Positions 1 through 7,018 of a stretch of 12,321 nt of DNA are shown here, piece by piece (position 1 is the first letter of the stretch; every line of letters begins with the position of its first letter). Origin of the DNA: Candidatus Omnitrophota bacterium (GTDB lineage Bacteria > Omnitrophota > Gorgyraeia > Duberdicusellales > 4484-171); NCBI GenBank assembly GCA_023818995.1, contig JAMWDA010000031.1, positions 1-12,321 of the forward strand. Direction: 5' to 3'. Under the pieces are notes generated by a model, which worked only from the letters and a program-made list of their open reading frames with translations, did no database searches and was not told where the DNA came from. The position numbers were made by a program, and so were the translations under genes.

Positions 1-1
1 T

Positions 2-1405
2 AGCGGTAGTCAAAAAGAACTATTAAAATTATTTAGCTATGAGAAGCGTGTGTATGCTCCTATCTCTAATATAGATTTTAACAATTTGCGTTCTTGTTGT
101 GGTATAGCTTTACATATGCATCAGCCTATAATTCCTGCAGTTGGGGATGATTTAGTTAATGCTAAATTGATTTCTAATTTACAGTATATGATGGAACATC
201 AAAATATCGGTGATAACCATAATGCACCTATATTTTTAAAATGTTATTCAAGAATGTCGGATATTATTCGTGAACTTGTTAACTTAGGTTACAATCCGAG
301 AGTAATGCTCGATTATTCAGGTAATTTACTTTTGGGTTTAAAACTTATGGGTGAAGAACAAGTTTTAGAAAATCTTAAAATTATAACTACGGATAAAAAA
401 TACCATCCTTATGTAGAATGGTTAGGAACAATGTGGTCTCACTCAGTGGTAAGTTCTACGCCTGTTCCTGATATAAAGTTACATATAATGGCTTGGCGGT
501 TTCATTTCGCTTCTATATTTGGGGTTGAGGCAGTAAAAAGAGTTAAAGGTTTCTCTTCGCCAGAGATGAGTTTGCCCATACATCCTGATGTTTGTTTTGA
601 ATATATAAAAGCTTTAAAAGAGTGTGGATACAAGTGGTTAATGGTTCAAGAGCATACTATAGAGAACTTAGATGGCACTCAGATAAAGATGCCTCATTTA
701 CCTCATCGGCTTGTCGCAAAGAACTCTTTAGGTAAAATGGAGGAGATAACAGTTCTAATTAAGACTAAAGGTTCGGATACAAAGCTTGTTGGACAGATGC
801 AACCTTACTATGAAGCAAAATCAATTAATAGACAATTCTATTGTGGGAGAGAAATTCCTCCTTTTGTCCTTCAGATAAGTGATGGAGAGAACGGAGGAGT
901 AATGATGAATGAATTTCCTTTTGCCTATAGGAAAGTTTTTGAGGAGATGGGTAAGGATGTAGTTGCTATGAATGGTTCTGAGTATCTTGAATTTTTGCAA
1001 GAGAACGGATTAAAAGAAAAAGATTTTGTTCCCGTTCAACCCGTACATCAAAATCGTATATGGCGATTGGTTAAGAAATACCGTAAAGGTGCCTGCGATG
1101 AAGCTATTAGAGAGATTGTAGAGAAAGATAAGAGTTTTCATTTAGATAGAGGTTCTTGGACAAATGATAGAAGTTGGATTAAAGGTTACGAACAGGTATT
1201 GGATCCCATAAATAAGTTAAGTGTAAGTTTCCATAGAAAAATAGATAGAAAAAGTATTAATAAAAAAAGTGCTCTATACAGAGAAGCATTAATGTATCTT
1301 CTTCTTTCTCAAACGAGTTGTTTCCGTTATTGGGGCGAAGGTATCTGGACAGATTATGCTAAAGAGATATGTAGGAGAGGGATGGATGTTTTAGAAAGAA
1401 TATAA
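2..1405 (+). CDS. Glycoside hydrolase family 57 protein, 5' end outside the window (partial)
   Basis: GH57 enzymes are retaining alpha-glucan hydrolases or transferases (amylases, 4-alpha-glucanotransferases, branching enzymes) with a (beta/alpha)7 barrel. Counting from a GTG at position 50, I see the first family motif HMHQP (residues 22-26), SSPEM with the likely nucleophile E172, SDGENGG with the likely acid/base D278, a GSW...W region (369-376), and the C-terminal TSCFRYWGEG block (422-431). No signal peptide is visible in the part present, so it is probably cytoplasmic. The GTG at 50 has no good ribosome site, and the frame stays open upstream to position 2, reading SGSQKELLKLFSYEKR. I therefore treat GTG as an internal Val codon and the gene as truncated by the window edge. 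The motif-2 region reads SHSVVSSTPVP rather than the usual YHPxxPL, so it differs from its neighbour. The exact substrate cannot be told; alpha-glucan or glycogen turnover is the family-level inference. If GTG 50 is the true start the protein has 451 aa. Confidence 0.85.
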   Translation, partial: SGSQKELLKLFSYEKRVYAPISNIDFNNLRSCCGIALHMHQPIIPAVGDDLVNAKLISNLQYMMEHQNIGDNHNAPIFLKCYSRMSDIIRELVNLGYNPRVMLDYSGNLLLGLKLMGEEQVLENLKIITTDKKYHPYVEWLGTMWSHSVVSSTPVPDIKLHIMAWRFHFASIFGVEAVKRVKGFSSPEMSLPIHPDVCFEYIKALKECGYKWLMVQEHTIENLDGTQIKMPHLPHRLVAKNSLGKMEEITVLIKTKGSDTKLVGQMQPYYEAKSINRQFYCGREIPPFVLQISDGENGGVMMNEFPFAYRKVFEEMGKDVVAMNGSEYLEFLQENGLKEKDFVPVQPVHQNRIWRLVKKYRKGACDEAIREIVEKDKSFHLDRGSWTNDRSWIKGYEQVLDPINKLSVSFHRKIDRKSINKKSALYREALMYLLLSQTSCFRYWGEGIWTDYAKEICRRGMDVLERI

Positions 1406-1479
1406 ACTCGTATAATTAATTCTGAGAAGATAAATTCTAAAATAAACTAAAAATCCAAAATAATTGTATATATAATGTT

Positions 1480-1508
1480 TTGATTATTTTGCAATTAGTG
1501 CTTATAAT
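1480..1508 (+). promoter_or_regulatory. Sigma-70-type promoter upstream of the second GH57 gene
   Basis: A TTGATT box (1480-1485) and a perfect TATAAT box (1503-1508) are separated by exactly 17 nt. They lie just before the strong ribosome site of the GH57 gene at 1529. This is the only clear promoter before the 1529-6405 gene run, so it probably drives the whole run. A second TATAAT at 1471-1476 has no matching -35 box. Confidence 0.6.
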
Positions 1509-1517
1509 TTTATTACC

Positions 1518-1527
1518 AGGGGGTGAT
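1518..1527 (+). promoter_or_regulatory. Strong Shine-Dalgarno site that fixes the start of the second GH57 gene
   Basis: AGGGGGTGAT matches the ideal AGGAGGTGAT at 9 of 10 positions. It leaves a 5-nt spacer between its G-run and ATG 1529. The in-frame GTG at 1523 overlaps this site, so it cannot be the start that the site serves. Confidence 0.75.
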
Positions 1528-1528
1528 T

Positions 1529-2677
1529 ATGAGTAAAATTTATTATGCTTTAGGTTTACATATGCATCAGCCTCCCGATAATCTTAAATTACTTATAGAG
1601 AGTAATGAGTGGGAAGCACAGCAGATAATTAAATGTTATGAACGAGCAGCGAGTTACGCACATCTTTATAGAGATGTAGCTTGTTTCCATGTAGGATTTT
1701 CAGGAATATTACTTAGACAATTCAAAGATAAAGATATAATAGATAGATATAGAAAATTTGTAGATATTCCTAAAATGTTAGATAGTTATCGTAAAGCAAA
1801 GAATATAGAGATTATAGGTATGGGTTTTTATCATCCTATTTTCCCTCTTATCCCTAAAGAAGATTGGGAAGAACAACTTATAAGAGGTAGAGCAATCGTT
1901 GAGGAAATATTTGGACAGAAACCCAAAGGATTCTGGCCATCAGAGATGGCTTTCTGTATGGAAATGATACCAACTCTAAAAAAAGTTGGTTACGAGTATG
2001 TAGTGATTGACCATGTCCATATGTTTAAACCACAAGGCGGCAATATAGATTGTTTTAAACCTTACAGAATTTCTTATGGGAAAAATGAGATGGTAGTTAT
2101 CCCTAGAAATCGTGATTTATCTAATGCTCAAGAGAGTGGATTAGATCCACATTGGTTTGTTAATGAAGTTAATCATAAAATGGCTAATTACCCTTCACAG
2201 GAAAAGGCTCGTTTAGTCACTACTTGGTCAGATGGTGAAAATGGTGGTTGGTTTAGGCAGATGGATGAGGGTTCAGGATTCTTTGGCCATTTTTTTGCTC
2301 CTTTAATGGAGATGGTAAGAAATGCTCATACAGAGATTACTCCTATAAAAATTTCTGATTTTTTAAAGAAGTTCCCTCCCCAAGAAGATATTAATGTAAG
2401 AACAGGTGCATGGAACGTAGGTTCTACAAGTGGATTTGATTTTTCTCAATGGAATGGTTTAGAGTCGCAAAAGAAAGCAATTAACGAGTTGTTTAAAACA
2501 AGTAAACTTTATTGGGATATGAAAAAGAAGAAACTTTCTAAACCAGAGGAAGCAAAACTTAGACAGGCAAGGGAATTGATTTTGGATGCAGAAACAAGTT
2601 GCTATCTATTCTGGGGAGAAGCATGGTTACCCAAGATATACGATAAGTTAAATTCCGCTAAAGAGTTATTGAAATAG
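1529..2677 (+). CDS. Glycoside hydrolase family 57 protein (alpha-glucan-active enzyme)
   Basis: This 382-aa protein carries all the classical GH57 landmarks: HMHQP (11-15), GMGFYHPIFPL (97-107), FWPSEMAF with the likely nucleophile E139, WSDGENGGW with the likely acid/base D235, a GAW...W region (293-308) and TSCYLFWGE (356-364). These motifs make it a probable active alpha-glucan hydrolase or glucanotransferase. It has no signal peptide, so it should act in the cytoplasm on glycogen or maltodextrins. The start is ATG 1529, set by the AGGGGGTGAT site just upstream; a GTG at 1523 lies inside that site and is rejected. The gene follows a divergent GH57 paralogue after 123 nt and leads into the metal-transporter genes 13 nt downstream. 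The substrate is unknown, because GH57 subfamilies differ by loops that I cannot score by eye. Confidence 0.88.
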   Translation: MSKIYYALGLHMHQPPDNLKLLIESNEWEAQQIIKCYERAASYAHLYRDVACFHVGFSGILLRQFKDKDIIDRYRKFVDIPKMLDSYRKAKNIEIIGMGFYHPIFPLIPKEDWEEQLIRGRAIVEEIFGQKPKGFWPSEMAFCMEMIPTLKKVGYEYVVIDHVHMFKPQGGNIDCFKPYRISYGKNEMVVIPRNRDLSNAQESGLDPHWFVNEVNHKMANYPSQEKARLVTTWSDGENGGWFRQMDEGSGFFGHFFAPLMEMVRNAHTEITPIKISDFLKKFPPQEDINVRTGAWNVGSTSGFDFSQWNGLESQKKAINELFKTSKLYWDMKKKKLSKPEEAKLRQARELILDAETSCYLFWGEAWLPKIYDKLNSAKELLK

Positions 2678-2690
2678 AGGAGAGTTAACT

Positions 2691-3617
2691 ATGGTAAAGA
2701 AAATTATTAAGTTATGGCTGTTTATGAATATATTTTCTTTTATAAGTTATGCTGGGCAAATAAAAGTTATTACCACTCTTTTTCCTACTTACGATTTTGT
2801 TCGTCAAATTGGTAAAGATAAAGTTGATGTTTCACTTTTTATACCTTGCGGGGTAGAACCACATACATTTCAACCTAAACCAAAAGATATTTTAAAGTTA
2901 AACAGAGCAGATATTTTTATCTATACAGGTAAATATATGGAACCGTGGGTTGAAGATTTACTGAAAAGTATATCTAATAAAAATTTATTAGTTATAGATG
3001 CTAGTTATGGGATTGAATTGATAATTAGCGAAGAAGAGGAGTGTTGCCATCAAGATGAACATATAGATCACCATTATCATTCTAAAGTAGACCCCCATAT
3101 TTGGCTTGATTTAGAAAATGCTCAAATTATGGTTGATAATATTGCTAAAGGTTTAGTTAAAAAAGACCCCCTTAATAGAGAATTTTATTTTAATAATGCC
3201 CAAGATTATAAACTTAAACTTATTGAATTGGATAATCTCTTTAAGGATATTTTTTCCCAAGCTAAATATAAGACAATTATTTATGGGGGGCACTTTGCTT
3301 TTGGCTATTTTGCTAAACGTTACGGATTAAAACATATTTCTCCTTACCAAGGATTTTCACCAAATGCCGAACCTTCTCCCCAAGCAATTGGTAAATTAAT
3401 AAAATTCATTAAGGAATCTGGACAGAAGTATATTTATTATGAAGAATTAATTGAACCTAAAGTGGCAAAAATTTTATCCCAAGAGACAGGAGTAAAATTA
3501 GAGCTACTCCATGCTGCTCATAACGTTAGTAGAAGTGAATTAAATAGGGGAGTGACATTTATTGAAATTATGAGAGCTAACCTTGAAAAGTTAAGAGTGG
3601 GATTAGAATGTCAGTGA
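2691..3617 (+). CDS. znuA: Metal (probably zinc) ABC transporter substrate-binding protein
   Basis: This is a cluster A-I (TroA/ZnuA/PsaA family) periplasmic binding protein that captures a divalent metal and delivers it to the permease. The N-terminus is a signal peptide: lysines at 3-4, a hydrophobic stretch at about 6-20, and a likely cut near SYAG. There is no lipobox cysteine. Family ligands are visible: H58 in VEPHTFQP, H136 in DPHIWLD and H201 in GGHFAFGYF. Between them lies an acidic, His-rich loop (about 114-130, EEEECCHQDEHIDHHYH). In this family a third His ligand plus a His-rich loop marks zinc transporters, whereas manganese members have Glu at the third site, so zinc is favoured. 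The ATG follows GAGGAGAG by a short spacer. The 3' end overlaps the ATPase gene by 10 nt, as expected for one transport operon. At 308 aa it is of normal length. Confidence 0.9.
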   Translation: MVKKIIKLWLFMNIFSFISYAGQIKVITTLFPTYDFVRQIGKDKVDVSLFIPCGVEPHTFQPKPKDILKLNRADIFIYTGKYMEPWVEDLLKSISNKNLLVIDASYGIELIISEEEECCHQDEHIDHHYHSKVDPHIWLDLENAQIMVDNIAKGLVKKDPLNREFYFNNAQDYKLKLIELDNLFKDIFSQAKYKTIIYGGHFAFGYFAKRYGLKHISPYQGFSPNAEPSPQAIGKLIKFIKESGQKYIYYEELIEPKVAKILSQETGVKLELLHAAHNVSRSELNRGVTFIEIMRANLEKLRVGLECQ

Positions 3618-4357
3618 AACTTATTGAGGTAAGAGATTTAAGTGTCAATTACCAAGGGTTTAAGGCAATTTCTCAGGTATCTTTTGATGTTGAAGAGGGT
3701 GATTATATAGGTATAGTTGGACCTAATGGTTCAGGTAAAACAACACTTATAAAAGCGATATTGGGGCTGGTTCCTTTTGAAGGCTCTATAAAATTTGATG
3801 GATTAAGTTTACGAGAGTTTACCTTAAAGCACCACATTGGCTATCTTCCTCAGAGATTATCTTTTATTGATTCTAAATTTCCCGCTTTAGCTAAAGAGAT
3901 AATTGTTTCAGGAGTTTACTGTTGTAAAATTTTTCCCAAAAGAATTAGTAGGCAGGATTATAAGTTAGCTGAGGAGATAATAGACATATTAGGGATTAAG
4001 AGTATTAGTGATACACCTATTGGTATTCTTTCAGGAGGGCAACAACAGCGTGTTCTATTAGCAAGAGCTCTTGTTCATCGTCCCGAGATTTTGATATTAG
4101 ATGAGCCTACGGTTGCATTAGATCCTAAAATTAGAGAAGTTTTTTATTCTACCATTAATAAAATTAATAAAGAAAGATCAGTGACAGTTATTCTTGTTTC
4201 TCACGATATTGCTTCTATAGGTAATTATGCTTCCAAGTTGCTCTATTTAGATAGGAAATTAATTTTCTATGGCACATTTGAAGAATTTTGCAAATCAACG
4301 GAAATGGGAGATTATTTCGGTTATAGTCAACACTTTATTTGTCATCGGCACCAATAA
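3608..4357 (+). CDS. znuC: Metal ABC transporter ATP-binding protein
   Basis: This 249-aa ATPase powers the zinc/manganese-type importer. It shows Walker A GPNGSGKTT (38-46), Q-loop Q82 in LPQR, the signature LSGGQQQR (141-148), Walker B ILILDEP (161-167), a D-loop and the switch histidine in SHD (H199). All catalytic positions look intact. The C-terminus ends in QHFICHRHQ, a Cys/His-rich tail; such tails occur in zinc-transport ATPases, but a metal-sensing role is only a guess. The start ATG 3608 lies inside the end of the binding-protein gene, which suggests translational coupling. The permease gene begins 9 nt after the stop. Zinc over manganese rests mainly on the neighbouring binding protein. 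Confidence 0.9.
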   Translation: MSVKLIEVRDLSVNYQGFKAISQVSFDVEEGDYIGIVGPNGSGKTTLIKAILGLVPFEGSIKFDGLSLREFTLKHHIGYLPQRLSFIDSKFPALAKEIIVSGVYCCKIFPKRISRQDYKLAEEIIDILGIKSISDTPIGILSGGQQQRVLLARALVHRPEILILDEPTVALDPKIREVFYSTINKINKERSVTVILVSHDIASIGNYASKLLYLDRKLIFYGTFEEFCKSTEMGDYFGYSQHFICHRHQ

Positions 4358-4366
4358 TCCTATAAT

Positions 4367-5209
4367 ATGATAGAAATATTTCAACAAATTTTAGAAGGGT
4401 TATCTTATGTGTTTATTCAACGAGCAATTGTTGCCGGCTGCTTTATAGCTTTAGGTTGTGCTTCCTTGGGTGTATTTTTAGTTTTACGCCGGTTTTCTTT
4501 AATTGGTGATGGTCTTGCCCATGTGAGTTTTGCTACTGTAGCAATTGCTCTTTTATTGAATGCACATCCTATGATTATCTCTCTGATACTCGTGGGATTA
4601 GTTTCTTTATTAATTCTTAAACTTAATGAGAAAGCTAAAGTTTATGGTGATACAGCTATTGGATTAATATCATCCGTAGGTATAGCTATAGGTGTAATTA
4701 TCACTAGTAGTTTTGGGGGGTTTAACATTGATTTATTTAGTTACCTTTTTGGTAATATTCTTTTATTAAGTAGGTTAGAGGTTATACTTACTATTTTTAT
4801 TTCTTTATTGGTAATATTAATTGTAGTTCTTTTTTATCATGATTTGTTTGCTATCACATTTGATGAAGATTATGCTCGTGTTTCTGGTATAAAGGTAGGT
4901 ATGGTAAATAAAATACTTATACTTTTGACCTCTCTTATCGTAGTATTAGGGATTAAAATCGTAGGAACAATGTTAGTTTCCAGTATGATTATTTTACCAG
5001 CAATCTCAGCTTTACAAATTATGCCCAGTTTCCGAGGAACAATATTAATAGCAGGTTTTTTGGGTGTAATTTCTGTAGTTATTGGGATTTTGCTTTCTTA
5101 TATACTCAATCTCCCCTCAGGAGCGACAATTGTTCTAATTAACTTTTTCATTTTTATTATTCTATTTTTATTTGGCAAATTAAATATTATAAAGAGTAAA
5201 AGTTTATGA
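4367..5209 (+). CDS. znuB: Metal ABC transporter permease (ABC-3 / ZnuB family)
   Basis: This is the integral inner-membrane channel of the importer, 280 aa, mostly hydrophobic with about eight to nine predicted segments (roughly 16-38, 47-65, 68-86, 96-117, 137-158, 182-219 in two passes, 226-246 and 252-270). Family blocks are present: LRRFSLIGDGLAHVSF (40-55), YLFGNILLLS (126-135), FDEDYARVSGI (165-175, the probable ATPase-contact loop), GTMLVSSMIILPA (200-212) and LNLPSGATIV (247-256). The start is ATG 4367. Its ribosome site is poor, so translation is probably coupled to the ATPase gene 9 nt upstream. The stop overlaps the next start as ATGA. Length and topology match normal ABC-3 permeases. 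Confidence 0.9.
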   Translation: MIEIFQQILEGLSYVFIQRAIVAGCFIALGCASLGVFLVLRRFSLIGDGLAHVSFATVAIALLLNAHPMIISLILVGLVSLLILKLNEKAKVYGDTAIGLISSVGIAIGVIITSSFGGFNIDLFSYLFGNILLLSRLEVILTIFISLLVILIVVLFYHDLFAITFDEDYARVSGIKVGMVNKILILLTSLIVVLGIKIVGTMLVSSMIILPAISALQIMPSFRGTILIAGFLGVISVVIGILLSYILNLPSGATIVLINFFIFIILFLFGKLNIIKSKSL

Positions 5210-6405
5210 AATTAATTAAAATAATTTTTAAGTTTTTCGTGGGAATAATCATCTTAATTATCGGAGGATACACATTTTTATACTTTTTTATAAACGAAAG
5301 AGGTAAAGATATATTTTTAAAATTTGTTAAAGAACAATATGGTATACAAGCTAAGTTAGATAGTTTAAATATGAGGTTTCCTCTTAGAATCATCTTTACG
5401 AATTTTCAGATGGATAATATAAATTTTAGGGAAGCAACAGTTGATATAGGGAAGATTAATCTTCTGGAAGGAGCACTCAAAATTGATAAGATTTATGTAA
5501 AAGAATTAAATATAGAAATAGATATGGATAAGTTGGAACAAGTTATTAATAATAAGCCTTTAGGTTCTAAGAGTTTAGTTGTAGTTAAACAATCCTTTTT
5601 ACCGCAAGTATGGCGTGTAAAAATAGATGTTTTCGTTTTGGATAATGGTAGTATTATCTTCCGCTACAATAATCTTTCACCTAATTTAACTTTTGGTTTG
5701 AAAAATATTTCAGGGACAATAGAAGATATAAACTATCCTTTATTAGATAAATTCTCCTTAGACCTAAAAGGAAGTATAATATTCAATGAGAAAAATATTA
5801 ACGATGATTTGCATATAGAAGGTTGGATAGATTGGAGAAAGAAGAATATGGATACTTTTATCACCACGGGAGGTATTGATTACTTTGTTTTTAAAGATTA
5901 TTATCCTAATTTTTGGAAGCCTGAGAATTTAGAATTAAAAGAAGCATTAATATCTTTAAAAGCACATTTGAGGTCTAAAGATGATGATTTAAGGATAGGT
6001 TATACGTTAATCTTAGAGAAAGTTGTATTTAATGATAAACCCTTTGATGAATCTAAAGTTAAGACTATAAAAACTATACTTAAACTTTTTAAGGGCAATA
6101 ACGATAAACCAGCAATTCATTTAACTTTTAACACAAAGATGAGTTTACCCCATTTTGAAGTTAGCTCTATAGGAGAGAGTATGTTAGAGCAACTTCAAAA
6201 TTTAGGTAAAATCCCTACCCCCAATATTTTTAATGAGATGCTCAACAAGACAGAGGTTGTGATAGATGATAGTATAAAAGGTATAAAAGGATTAACTATT
6301 GATCCGGCATTAAGTGCGTTAAAGGATGCGGTAAATAGATTTCTGGAAAACATTAGGAAGATAGCAGAGATAGGTAGCAAAAAAAATGATAGTAAAGGCG
6401 AGTAG
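5206..6405 (+). CDS. AsmA/DUF748-like membrane-anchored protein
   Basis: This 399-aa protein has one N-terminal membrane helix (about residues 6-28) and a long, beta-rich, probably periplasmic body. After the helix comes the run FVKEQYGIQAKLDSLNM, then repeated alternating segments such as INLLEGALKIDKIYVKELNIEI. This pattern is typical of AsmA, TamB and DUF748 relatives, which form elongated hydrophobic grooves and act in outer-membrane assembly or lipid transfer. No catalytic motif is visible. The assignment rests on topology and the start of the body, so the exact family is uncertain. Its ATG overlaps the permease stop (ATGA), so it belongs to the same transcript as the zinc importer; there is no obvious functional reason for this. 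tRNA-His follows 23 nt after the stop. Confidence 0.6.
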   Translation: MKLIKIIFKFFVGIIILIIGGYTFLYFFINERGKDIFLKFVKEQYGIQAKLDSLNMRFPLRIIFTNFQMDNINFREATVDIGKINLLEGALKIDKIYVKELNIEIDMDKLEQVINNKPLGSKSLVVVKQSFLPQVWRVKIDVFVLDNGSIIFRYNNLSPNLTFGLKNISGTIEDINYPLLDKFSLDLKGSIIFNEKNINDDLHIEGWIDWRKKNMDTFITTGGIDYFVFKDYYPNFWKPENLELKEALISLKAHLRSKDDDLRIGYTLILEKVVFNDKPFDESKVKTIKTILKLFKGNNDKPAIHLTFNTKMSLPHFEVSSIGESMLEQLQNLGKIPTPNIFNEMLNKTEVVIDDSIKGIKGLTIDPALSALKDAVNRFLENIRKIAEIGSKKNDSKGE

Positions 6406-6412
6406 ATATTGA

Positions 6413-6418
6413 TATAAT
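6413..6418 (+). promoter_or_regulatory. Possible -10 box for tRNA-His
   Basis: A perfect TATAAT lies 10 nt before the tRNA. Transcription would start near 6424-6425, just ahead of the mature 5' end. No convincing -35 box is found 16-18 nt upstream, so the tRNA may instead be co-transcribed with the gene before it. Confidence 0.35.
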
Positions 6419-6428
6419 TTTGATAATC

Positions 6429-6504
6429 GGTGGGTGTAGCTCAACTTGGATAGAGCACTTGACTGTGGCTCAAGTGGTTGTGGGTTCAAATCCCATCACC
6501 CACC
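6429..6504 (+). tRNA. tRNA-His (anticodon GTG)
   Basis: A full cloverleaf folds. The acceptor stem GTGGGTG (6430-6436) pairs with CACCCAC (6497-6503). The D-arm is GCTC/GAGC, the anticodon stem is CTTGA/TCAAG with loop CTGTGGC (anticodon GTG at 6465-6467), and the T-arm is GTGGG/CCCAT with loop TTCAAAT. The histidine identity pair is encoded: G-1 at 6429 opposite C73 at 6504. The next bases are CAG, so the 3' CCA is not encoded and must be added after transcription. Confidence 0.96.
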
Positions 6505-6576
6505 CAGGATAAAAATTAAATAGTAGCCTTAAAAGATAATAATCTTGCTTATGAAGGAAAATTTATTGTCAGTGAT

Positions 6577-6604
6577 TGCCTATTGTGATATGGGGTAATA
6601 GGTA
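6577..6604 (+). terminator. Weak stem-loop downstream of tRNA-His
   Basis: TGCCTATT pairs with AATAGGTA (8 bp including one G-U) around a 12-nt loop, followed by only TTTT. It could serve as a weak terminator for the tRNA transcript. The short T-run and AT-rich stem make this doubtful. Confidence 0.25.
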
Positions 6605-6870
6605 TTTTGAACCAACAACCTTCATCTATTTGGAATCGTTATCATATTCCTTCCTAATTTAATATAAGAAAAAGTAGATAAGCTCTACTAAAAAAATTTT
6701 ATAAAAGATACACTTCCAATACCTTAAAAAGAATGTTTTGGGAAAAAGAAAATACAATTATTAATTAACCTCTTCTTATTATGTTGATGAGATAATAGGT
6801 AATAATTATGAGAATAAATCTAACCCAAAACCTACGAGCTTCAAACCTGTTTTCCTACCTACAATCTTAA

Positions 6871-6899
6871 TTGAAAATAAAAAAGTCAGGGGTTATAAT
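6871..6899 (+). promoter_or_regulatory. Sigma-70-type promoter of radC
   Basis: TTGAAA (6871-6876) and TATAAT (6894-6899) are separated by exactly 17 nt. Transcription would start near 6906, giving radC a leader of about 110 nt. Confidence 0.65.
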
Positions 6900-6947
6900 A
6901 TAAAATGTTTAGGAAATTTAATGAAAAAGTTCATCAAGATTTATACT

Positions 6948-6986
6948 AACCTAAAAGACTTTACCATAAAAAGTAATCTTAGGGTT
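6948..6986 (+). other. Imperfect hairpin in the radC leader
   Basis: AACCTAAAAGACTTT and AAAGTAATCTTAGGGTT face each other across a 7-nt loop. They form about 13 pairs (ACTTT/AAAGT, AAG/CTT, CCT/AGG, AA/TT) interrupted by small bulges. It does not cover the radC ribosome site (about 7002-7010). It may be a chance feature of AT-rich DNA. Confidence 0.25.
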
Positions 6987-7018
6987 TTAAGAATATTTGA
7001 TGTGGAAGAGATAGAAAG

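Larger units (their letters stand above)
6505..7018 (+). other. Long intergenic stretch without a credible gene
   Basis: About 510 nt between tRNA-His and radC. Reading both strands I find only very short frames (for example 14-15 codons at 6551 and 6905) without ribosome sites. It holds one good promoter at its 3' part (6871-6899), a small stem-loop after the tRNA (6577-6604) and an imperfect hairpin in the radC leader (6948-6986). The rest is very AT-rich and could be decayed sequence, but I recognise no remnant of a named gene or mobile element. Confidence 0.6.

Noticed and set aside
50..52. GTG at 50 as the start of the first GH57 gene
   Set aside because: No ribosome site precedes it and the same frame is open upstream to position 2, so it is more likely an internal codon of a gene cut by the window edge.
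1406..1479. Intrinsic terminator after the first GH57 gene
   Set aside because: The gap is AT-rich but I find no GC-containing stem followed by a T-run.
1523..1525. GTG at 1523 as the start of the second GH57 gene
   Set aside because: It lies within the Shine-Dalgarno sequence itself; ATG 1529 is correctly spaced.
6905..6949. Short frame (14 codons) right after the radC promoter, a possible leader peptide
   Set aside because: The ATG would lie at the predicted transcript start, with no ribosome site and no run of regulatory codons.
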